The notes below the pieces were generated by a model. That model was not told where the DNA came from. It searched no databases and saw only the letters and a program-made list of their open reading frames with translations. From assembly GCA_023260375.1 (NCBI GenBank), contig JALQVK010000171.1, positions 1-12,562 on the forward strand: a stretch of 12,562 nucleotides of DNA. The letters run 5' to 3'. Origin of the DNA: Rhodoluna sp. (GTDB lineage: Bacteria > Actinomycetota > Actinomycetes > Actinomycetales > Microbacteriaceae). Shown here one piece after another: positions 6,628-12,562 of this stretch (positions are counted from its first letter, which is position 1; each line of letters opens with the position of its first letter). The position numbers and the translations under genes were made by a program.

Positions 6628-7163
6628 GTGCACTTAGAGCAACAACCAGAAATACCGCGAGTCGGCCTCGTCTGCGTGGACTAGGAAACGTCAAACCAGG
6701 CACCGTCAAGGTTGCTATCACGCTTTCGCTTGGACTCATTGCAATTCAGTTGCTTCATGTATTCATGGGTGGACTTACCGCACAGTTCACCTATGAAATC
6801 TCAAACCTTAAAGCCGAAAAGCACACTCTTAGCACTCAAGCTGACATCCTAAGTTCGGAAGTCAACTCGCTATCTTCAAACCAAAATTTGGTAAACGTGG
6901 CTCACTCACTAGGCATGGTGTCAAATGTGAACCCAGTTTTCCTTCGCCTTTCCGATAGTTCGGTAATCGGAAAGCCCCGTCGTGCCCAAGCTAATGAGCG
7001 CACTATCTCCAGTAACTTGGTGCCAAATGCAGCCATGACCACCGACACGAACACCACCAACTTGACCCTGAAAAACACCGATCGCGTGTTAGCGTCAAGT
7101 ACGTCCTCGGTGGCGGTGGCATCGGGCTCGGGTAGCTCGATCCAGGCGTCGCCAACAAACTAG
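6624..7163 (+). CDS. ftsL: FtsL-like bitopic cell division protein
   Basis: A 179-residue single-pass protein in the invariant ftsL slot between rsmH and ftsI. A basic cytoplasmic N-terminus (1-27) is followed by one membrane helix (about 28-48, VKVAITLSLGLIAIQLLHVFM) and a periplasmic-side coiled-coil stretch (about 50-95, YEISNLKAEKHTLSTQADIL). A VAHSLGMV segment follows, as in FtsL/DivIC proteins. FtsL pairs with FtsB/DivIC and helps recruit and activate FtsW-FtsI at the septum. Sequence conservation in this family is poor, so the assignment rests on topology and place. Unusual is the last ~60 residues, rich in Ser, Thr, Asn and Ala without charge or hydrophobic pattern, probably disordered. 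Translation is coupled to rsmH by ATGA; ftsI starts 17 bases after the stop. Confidence 0.85.
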   Translation: MSALRATTRNTASRPRLRGLGNVKPGTVKVAITLSLGLIAIQLLHVFMGGLTAQFTYEISNLKAEKHTLSTQADILSSEVNSLSSNQNLVNVAHSLGMVSNVNPVFLRLSDSSVIGKPRRAQANERTISSNLVPNAAMTTDTNTTNLTLKNTDRVLASSTSSVAVASGSGSSIQASPTN

Positions 7164-7180
7164 CTAACAGGTAGGCAATT

Positions 7181-8944
7181 ATGAGTTTGTTGCCTCCCAA
7201 TTTAGAGAAAAAGCGATTTGGCCTACTTAGGCTTTTTGTAGCCGGGCTGATTGTGCTTTTTGTTCTGCACCTTCTAGATCTCCAAGTAGTGAATGCTGGA
7301 AATATTAACAAGGTCAGCCTCGAAAATAGGCAGAAATCTCGAACCATCGAAGCTGTTCGAGGAACAATTTACGACAAAGATGGAAAAGTTTTAGCTCGAT
7401 CCATTTATCGCTATGACGTGAACATTGCCCCAGTGAACGTTGGACCTATTTCAAGAGAAGTAAACGGCTCCACCATCACGCTTTCAGTCGACCAGATTGC
7501 TGGTCAGTTGGCGTCTATCCTGAAAATCGATAAGTCGGTGATCCTGGAAAAAGCAAAAGGCACGGGACAGTATGCGAACCTAAAAAAGAAGGTTGATGCT
7601 GGGGTTTACTCGCAAATCAATAGCTTGAACATACCCTGGATTTATTTCGACTCTCACCTGTCACGGGTTTACCCTAACGGGGCAGTAGCTGGGAATATTT
7701 TAGGTTTCATTACCGCCGATGGCGCTACAAAAGCAGGTCTCGAAAGCAAGATGGATCCTTGCCTTGCCGGAATAGATGGTAAAGAGACTTACGAGCAAGG
7801 TGTTGATGGAATTCGAATTCCTGATAGCGCAATCGTTTCCAAGCAGTCAAAAAATGGTGGCAGTTTGAAGCTAACAATTGACACCAACCTGGAATATTAC
7901 GCGCAGCAGGTATTAGAAACAGCGGTTCGAAATGAACGAGCCGACTATGGAACTGCAGTTGTCGTTGAAGTTAAGACTGGAAAATTACTGGTTGCTGCCG
8001 AAGCTCCAACGGTAGATCCGAATAACCCAGGTGGCGTAATCGAACGCGATCGACAGGCCAAAGTGTTCAACTTCACCTACGAACCCGGTTCAACCATGAA
8101 GACGATTACCGCTGCCACACTTCTGGACTTGGGTCTTGCCAACCCAGAATCCCATGTCATCGCTCCGTTCAAACTAAAAATGCCTTGGGGTAACACGTGG
8201 ATTTATGATTCTCACAAGCACCCAACCATGAAATTGACCTTGGCAGGTGTTCTCCGTGATAGTTCAAACACCGGAATTGTCCAGTTGGGCGCAAAAGCTT
8301 CTCGCGCACAACGCTTCAGCTACATGAAGAAATTCGGGCTAGGTTCAAAAACCTCGTTAAACATGGATGGCGAAGCCAGTGGAATCCTTGGAAATTACAA
8401 GGACTGGGACCTGCTAACCGACAAAAACTCAATGTTTGGTCAAGGCGTCGCTGCCACCCCAATCCAAATGGCATACGCCTATCAGGCGATAGCTAACGGC
8501 GGAGTTCGCCTGTCGCCAAAACTTTTCGACAACTGCACGGCAGCCGATGGGTCGGTTACAAATTTTCCTGTTGGAGAACCGGTTAGAGCAGTTTCAGAAA
8601 CCACTGCTAGGTCGACCATCGACATGCTTGAAAAGGTAGTTGAACAGGGTGGAATCGGTAAGACCGCAGGAGTCGCCGGTTATCGTGTTGCTGGAAAGAG
8701 TGGCACTGCACAGATTAAGGAAGGCCTCCGCTACGGTGGTTTATATGCGATTTCGTTCATTGGCATGGCACCTGCGGACGATCCGAAATATGTGGTGGCA
8801 GTGATGTTGTACAAGTCGAGAAGAACCGGCAGTTCGATTGGTGCGACACCAGTTTTCAAGCAAATCATGCAACAGGTGTTGCGCGCCTACCGAGTGCCTC
8901 CGTCAACTACTAAATCTAAAGACATCGCTACGGAGTGGAAGTAA
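7181..8944 (+). CDS. ftsI: Septal class B penicillin-binding protein (FtsI/PBP3, PbpB-type transpeptidase)
   Basis: A D,D-transpeptidase that cross-links septal peptidoglycan together with the glycosyltransferase FtsW. The 587-residue product has a short cytoplasmic N-terminus, one membrane anchor (about 13-37), the class B pedestal start VRGTIYDKDGKVLA (59-72), and a transpeptidase domain with the three active-site motifs: Ser304-Thr-Met-Lys307 (EPGSTMK), Ser361-Ser-Asn363 and KSGTA (506-510). ATPIQMAYAYQAIANGG (425-441) is also typical. No C-terminal PASTA domain is present. The only two cysteines I see (194 and 452) lie in the extracytoplasmic part; whether they pair is unknown. The stop TAA is directly followed by the murE ATG. 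All catalytic residues are intact, so it should be active and beta-lactam binding. Confidence 0.97.
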   Translation: MSLLPPNLEKKRFGLLRLFVAGLIVLFVLHLLDLQVVNAGNINKVSLENRQKSRTIEAVRGTIYDKDGKVLARSIYRYDVNIAPVNVGPISREVNGSTITLSVDQIAGQLASILKIDKSVILEKAKGTGQYANLKKKVDAGVYSQINSLNIPWIYFDSHLSRVYPNGAVAGNILGFITADGATKAGLESKMDPCLAGIDGKETYEQGVDGIRIPDSAIVSKQSKNGGSLKLTIDTNLEYYAQQVLETAVRNERADYGTAVVVEVKTGKLLVAAEAPTVDPNNPGGVIERDRQAKVFNFTYEPGSTMKTITAATLLDLGLANPESHVIAPFKLKMPWGNTWIYDSHKHPTMKLTLAGVLRDSSNTGIVQLGAKASRAQRFSYMKKFGLGSKTSLNMDGEASGILGNYKDWDLLTDKNSMFGQGVAATPIQMAYAYQAIANGGVRLSPKLFDNCTAADGSVTNFPVGEPVRAVSETTARSTIDMLEKVVEQGGIGKTAGVAGYRVAGKSGTAQIKEGLRYGGLYAISFIGMAPADDPKYVVAVMLYKSRRTGSSIGATPVFKQIMQQVLRAYRVPPSTTKSKDIATEWK

Positions 8945-10483
8945 ATGAAAGAGCAGATTCCTCCAACTTTGCGGCCTGAGCGGCTCGTGGAAGTTTCTTT
9001 AGGAGCTCTCATTGAAAACTGCGGCCTGAAGTTGATTTCTGGGGACGTTGAGACTTCGGTAACCGGCATCAGCATGAACACTGCTGATTTGCGTGTTGGA
9101 GATCTTTTTGTAGCCATGCCGGGAGTGAAAACGCACGGAGCAAACTTTGTGGCCAAAGCGATTGACTCGGGTGCGGTCGCCGTTGTTACTGATTCAGTTG
9201 GTTTAGAACTTATCGGAGATTTGCCGGTCCCCACACTGCTACTTGAAAATCCTCGAGCCCATCTTGGAAATCTGGCAGCTTTCGTTTACGGAAATTTACC
9301 GGATGTGATGCCCAAACTTTTCGGCACCACCGGAACCAACGGCAAGACTTCGACTTCTTACATTCTCGAAGCCATGCTTAGGCAGCTTGGCGAAGTCACA
9401 GGATTAACTTCAACCGCAGAGCGTCACATTGCGGGTGAAGTGATTGTCAGCCGACTAACCACACCCGAGTCGACGGAGATGCAAGCGTTGATCGCTCGTA
9501 TGCGTGAACGCTCGGTGTCTTCGGTGGCTATTGAGGTTTCTGCGCAAGCACTTTCGCAACTCAGAGTAGACGGCCTAGTCTTTGATGTTGCCGGGTTCAC
9601 TAACCTTAGTCACGATCACCTTGACGACTACGCAGACATGACTGAATACCTGGCTGCCAAGGCTGAACTGTTTCAACCAAATCGGGCTCATCGAGGAGTA
9701 GTAAGCCTTGATTCGGAATATGCAGAAGAGTTTTTGAGACTCTCGAACATTCCAACTGTCACAGTGACCTATCGAAGTGACATCGATGCCGATTACAAGG
9801 TGTTGGTCACTGACGAATTGCCAGGATTGACCAAATTTCAGGTGACGCTTCCTTCTGGCGGCGTAATTGAAAGCTCCCTTCCAATGATTGGCGCTCACAT
9901 GGCGTCTAATGCTGGATTGGCGATTGCCATGTTGATCCAGTCGGGGTTCAGCGAAGAACGAATTCGCGTGGCTATTTCGAATGGAGTCGATTGCTACCTA
10001 CCAGGTCGAACGGAATTAGTCTCAGGATTAGGCGCGCCTTCGGTTTATGTCGATTTTGGTCACAGCCCAGATGCTTTTCTCAATACCCTTAAGGCTGTCC
10101 GGAAAGTTACTGAAGGTAAAGTGCTGATGCTTTTTGGTGCCGATGGCGATCGCGATGCCAGCAAGCGCCCTGCCATGGCCAGCGTCGCAGTTGAAAACAG
10201 TGACATTTTGGTGATAACCGACCACCATCCAAGATTTGAAGATCCGACCTCAATTCGGGCCACTTTGGTAAATGCGGCCCGCCTGGCTAGACCTGAAGCT
10301 GAGATTTACGAGGTAAGTCCTCCAGAAGCAGCCATCGTGAAGGCAGTTTCTTTGGTTCAACCCGGAGATTCAATACTTTGGGCCGGCCCAGGTCACCAGG
10401 ACTACCGAGATATTCAAGGTGTTCGTACTCCTTACAGTGCTAGAGCTCTTGCGAGGCAAGCGCTGAAAGATGCTGGCTACTAA
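8945..10483 (+). CDS. murE: UDP-N-acetylmuramoyl-tripeptide synthetase MurE-type ligase with variant amino-acid motif
   Basis: MurE adds the third peptide residue (a diamino acid in most bacteria) to UDP-MurNAc-L-Ala-D-Glu using ATP, in the cytosol. The 512-residue protein has the three Mur ligase domains: substrate-binding N-terminus (to about 120), ATP site GTTGTNGKTST (127-137), TTPES (172-176), the probable carbamylated Lys239 in LAAKAELF, and FTNLSHDHLDDY (218-229). The C-terminal domain has GRTE (354-357), VDFGHSPDAF, LFGADGDRD and KRP. The segment that chooses the added amino acid reads DHHPRFEDP (426-434), where meso-diaminopimelate ligases have DNPR; Arg430 is kept. EVSAQAL (197-203) replaces the common VSSHAL. 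The added residue may therefore not be meso-diaminopimelate. It abuts ftsI (TAAATG; GGAG upstream as SD) and overlaps murF by one base (TAATG). Confidence 0.95.
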   Translation: MKEQIPPTLRPERLVEVSLGALIENCGLKLISGDVETSVTGISMNTADLRVGDLFVAMPGVKTHGANFVAKAIDSGAVAVVTDSVGLELIGDLPVPTLLLENPRAHLGNLAAFVYGNLPDVMPKLFGTTGTNGKTSTSYILEAMLRQLGEVTGLTSTAERHIAGEVIVSRLTTPESTEMQALIARMRERSVSSVAIEVSAQALSQLRVDGLVFDVAGFTNLSHDHLDDYADMTEYLAAKAELFQPNRAHRGVVSLDSEYAEEFLRLSNIPTVTVTYRSDIDADYKVLVTDELPGLTKFQVTLPSGGVIESSLPMIGAHMASNAGLAIAMLIQSGFSEERIRVAISNGVDCYLPGRTELVSGLGAPSVYVDFGHSPDAFLNTLKAVRKVTEGKVLMLFGADGDRDASKRPAMASVAVENSDILVITDHHPRFEDPTSIRATLVNAARLARPEAEIYEVSPPEAAIVKAVSLVQPGDSILWAGPGHQDYRDIQGVRTPYSARALARQALKDAGY

Positions 10484-11880
10484 TGATTCAGTTAAGGCTC
10501 TCTGAAATTTCGGAATTTGTAAATGGAACTTTGCATGGCAAAGATGAGCTTGTCTTCGGTTCGGTTGAAACGGATTCAAGATTGGTTTCAGCGGGGGCTT
10601 TGTTTGTGGCCAAGCCGGGTGAAGTGACCGATGGCCACAATTTTCTCGAGAGCGCAAAACAACTCGGCGCGGTCGGAGCAATTGTTGAAAGATACATTGA
10701 CGATATAGATCTTCCGCAAATTCTTGTAGCCGATGCCGTTAAGGCGCTAGGAAAGCTTGCGAAGGCGGTTCTGGCGGAGGTCCGTAAAGACGGAAAACTT
10801 CAAGTTATCGGAATAACTGGTTCCAATGGTAAGACCAGTACGAAAAACATGTTGCGAGCTGTATTTCAGCAATTCGGTGAAACAGTTGCGCCAATTGAGT
10901 CTTACAACAACGAGGTTGGAGCACCGATTTCGGTTCTTAAGATAAACCGAGACACCAAATTTTTAGTGGCCGAACTCGGCGCCGGTGGAGTCGGAAGTAT
11001 TGCCTACCTTGCGGACATCACCAATCCCGACATTGGAGTGGTCTTGAAGGTCGGTCTGGCTCATGTCGGAGAATTTGGCGGTATTGAGGTCACTTCCAAA
11101 ATTAAAGCTGAACTGGTCAAGGCACTTAAACCGGAGGCAACTTTCGTATACAACTACGACGACGGTGAAGTGTCGGCAATGACTTCGTTGACCCAGGCGC
11201 ACAAAATCTCTTTTGGAACTAACTCTGAAGCAAATTACTATTTCGACAAAGTCGATTTGTCCATCGCTGGAACAACAGCCGACATTCACTACCCCGAGGG
11301 CGAAACTTCAAGACTCACTTTGCGAATCTTGGGTGAGCACCAGCTGATGAACGCAACAGCTGCAATTGCAGTTGCCGATCGTTTGGGATTACCTAGACCT
11401 GCAGTTCGAAACGCGTTGGAGAAACTGGAATTAGCCGAACGCTGGCGAATGCAGCTTGGCAATCGTTCAGATGGCATTTCGATAATCAACGATGCCTATA
11501 ACGCGTCACCTGATTCAATGAAGGCTGCTCTCCAAACGCTGGCGCATTTGGGAAAATCGGGTCGCCGAACTATCGCAGTTTTAGGTGAGATGGCAGAACT
11601 CGGAGAGTATTCCAAGGAAGCACACGATCAAATTGGTCGACTTGTAGTTCGCTACAACATCGATCGTTTGGTGGTGGTTGGACAAGGCGCGAAGCTCATC
11701 CACATGGGAGCAATGTTCGAGGGCTCTTGGGATGGCGAATCTATTTATTTTGATTCAAGTTCCGAGGCTTTGGAATACATCCGTGGAATGCTTATCTCTG
11801 GAGACATTGTCTTGGTTAAGTCGTCAAAATCAGCCAATTTGAGGCATTTAGGCGATGACCTTATGGAGGTTGAGTCTTGA
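10483..11880 (+). CDS. murF: UDP-N-acetylmuramoyl-tripeptide--D-alanyl-D-alanine ligase
   Basis: MurF joins D-Ala-D-Ala to the UDP-MurNAc-tripeptide, completing the cytosolic precursor that MraY takes to the membrane. The 465-residue length is usual. Visible: N-terminal TDSRLVSAGALFVA (30-43) binding the uridine part, ATP site GITGSNGKTSTK (110-121), ESYNNEVGAPISVL (139-152), the MurF-typical ELGAGGVGSI (164-173), a C-terminal INDAYNASPDSMKAAL block and VLGEMAELGEYS, and the final VKSSKSANLRHL. The start ATG overlaps the last base of the murE stop (10481-10485), and the stop TGA overlaps the TTG start of mraY, so the three ligase/transferase genes are translationally linked. Confidence 0.97.
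   Translation: MIQLRLSEISEFVNGTLHGKDELVFGSVETDSRLVSAGALFVAKPGEVTDGHNFLESAKQLGAVGAIVERYIDDIDLPQILVADAVKALGKLAKAVLAEVRKDGKLQVIGITGSNGKTSTKNMLRAVFQQFGETVAPIESYNNEVGAPISVLKINRDTKFLVAELGAGGVGSIAYLADITNPDIGVVLKVGLAHVGEFGGIEVTSKIKAELVKALKPEATFVYNYDDGEVSAMTSLTQAHKISFGTNSEANYYFDKVDLSIAGTTADIHYPEGETSRLTLRILGEHQLMNATAAIAVADRLGLPRPAVRNALEKLELAERWRMQLGNRSDGISIINDAYNASPDSMKAALQTLAHLGKSGRRTIAVLGEMAELGEYSKEAHDQIGRLVVRYNIDRLVVVGQGAKLIHMGAMFEGSWDGESIYFDSSSEALEYIRGMLISGDIVLVKSSKSANLRHLGDDLMEVES
11865..11869 (+). promoter_or_regulatory. Shine-Dalgarno that fixes the TTG start of mraY
   Basis: GGAGG within the 3' end of murF lies seven bases before TTG 11877 but 22 bases before the first in-frame ATG at 11892. 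The ideal spacing selects the TTG. Confidence 0.75.
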
Positions 11881-12562
11881 GATCGATAATTATGGCCGGA
11901 GCCATTGCTCTGGTGTTCACTCTTTTCGCGACTCCGGCGTTCATTTGGCTGTTCAAGAAAATTGGTTGGGGCCAATTCATTCGCGATGACGGGCCAAAGG
12001 CTCACCACACCAAGCGTGGTACTCCAACCATGGGCGGTATTGCCATTATTGCCGGTGCTGTATTGGGTGTCTTCGGCGGAAAACTGATCAACGGCGAATC
12101 AATCAGTGTTTCAGCCCTTTTAGTTCTGTTCATGATGGTCGGACTGGGTCTGGTCGGTTTTGCTGACGACTTCATTAAGACTCACAAGCAACGTTCCCTT
12201 GGTTTGAGCGGTTGGGCAAAAATAGCAGGTCAAGGCGTCGTCGCTGTGATTTTTGCAATTCTGGCCCTTCAAATTAAGGATTCCACCGGCTGGTCGCCGG
12301 CATCCGCCGCCATTTCGGTTACCAGAGATACTTCAATCGACCTAATGGCCTGGGGAGCCGGGATTGGTCTAGTTCTATTCGTACTCTGGATTTACTTTTT
12401 GGTGGCATCAACATCAAATGGGGTGAACATTGCAGATGGTCTCGATGGCCTTGCAACTGGTTCTTCGGCAATGGCAATTGGAGCCTACGCAATTATTGGC
12501 TTCTGGCAATTCAATAATTCATGTTTCCGCCTCCCAGACCTTCACAACTGTTACGAGGTGAA
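11877..12562 (+). CDS. mraY: Phospho-N-acetylmuramoyl-pentapeptide-transferase, 3' partial
   Basis: MraY is a polytopic membrane enzyme that moves phospho-MurNAc-pentapeptide from UDP to undecaprenyl phosphate, forming lipid I. The frame is open to the window edge (228 codons of an expected ~360). From the TTG start: first membrane helix at about 4-25, signature DDGPKAHHTKRGTPTMGG (37-54), FADDFIK (95-101) with the paired catalytic-site aspartates 97-98, further hydrophobic helices, and NGVNIADGLDGLATG (181-195) containing the conserved Asp187. Thr of the usual N-[LVF]-T-DGLDG is Ala186 here. The N-terminus MRSIIMAGAIAL aligns with that of M. tuberculosis MurX (MRQILIAVAVAV), supporting TTG over ATG 11892. 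The start overlaps the murF stop (TTGA). murD, ftsW and murG would be expected beyond the edge. Confidence 0.96.
   Translation, partial: MRSIIMAGAIALVFTLFATPAFIWLFKKIGWGQFIRDDGPKAHHTKRGTPTMGGIAIIAGAVLGVFGGKLINGESISVSALLVLFMMVGLGLVGFADDFIKTHKQRSLGLSGWAKIAGQGVVAVIFAILALQIKDSTGWSPASAAISVTRDTSIDLMAWGAGIGLVLFVLWIYFLVASTSNGVNIADGLDGLATGSSAMAIGAYAIIGFWQFNNSCFRLPDLHNCYEV

Noticed and set aside
1..12562. Search by eye for insertion sequences, CRISPR repeats, tRNA or rRNA genes, attachment sites, or a defence or toxin system.
   Set aside because: No direct-repeat arrays, terminal inverted repeats, transposase motifs or RNA gene signatures were seen. The gene set is core metabolism and cell division with uniform composition.

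Overview
The window looks like a chromosomal segment of an actinobacterium with moderate GC (near 50% by eye). The gene order aroG, PASTA-type serine/threonine kinase, Rv2175c-like DNA-binding protein, polyprenyl diphosphate synthase, DUF3040 protein, then mraZ-rsmH-ftsL-ftsI-murE-murF-mraY resembles the Mycobacterium tuberculosis Rv2178c-Rv2156c neighbourhood, in compacted form. The tight packing, the moderate GC and the unusual MurE motifs would fit a streamlined member of Microbacteriaceae such as the freshwater Luna group (Rhodoluna/Aquiluna-like). That placement is an inference; no database search was possible.

Layout. Positions 1-1335 (+) hold a class II DAHP synthase lacking its first residues. 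A PASTA kinase (PknL-like) runs on the minus strand at 1352-3172 and is divergent from a small winged-helix protein (3226-3591, +), the counterpart of the known PknL substrate Rv2175c. That gene ends tail to tail, overlapping by 4 bases, with a minus-strand polyprenyl synthase (3588-4703). The synthase is divergent from a small DUF3040 membrane protein (4736-4999, +). The 32-base gap between these two carries a TANNNT box exactly 6 bases before each ATG, which suggests two leaderless mRNAs. A strong intrinsic terminator follows at 5017-5041. A 180-base regulatory region with a three-unit, 10-bp-periodic MraZ-type operator then precedes the division and cell wall (dcw) operon, which runs without a real gap from 5222 to beyond the right edge.

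How the genes work together. The dcw genes make and use peptidoglycan precursors: MurE, MurF and MraY build UDP-MurNAc-peptide and lipid I, FtsI cross-links septal peptidoglycan, FtsL scaffolds the divisome, RsmH methylates 16S rRNA, and MraZ probably represses its own operon. The PASTA kinase is a candidate sensor of cell wall fragments. The polyprenyl synthase feeds isoprenoids such as carotenoids, menaquinone or lipid carriers, and DAHP synthase starts aromatic biosynthesis.

I found no mobile element, CRISPR array, RNA gene or wholly unknown system. The most interesting points are the altered MurE amino-acid-selection motif, the paired leaderless promoters, the kinase/substrate pair with candidate FHA-docking motifs, and the mraZ control region.
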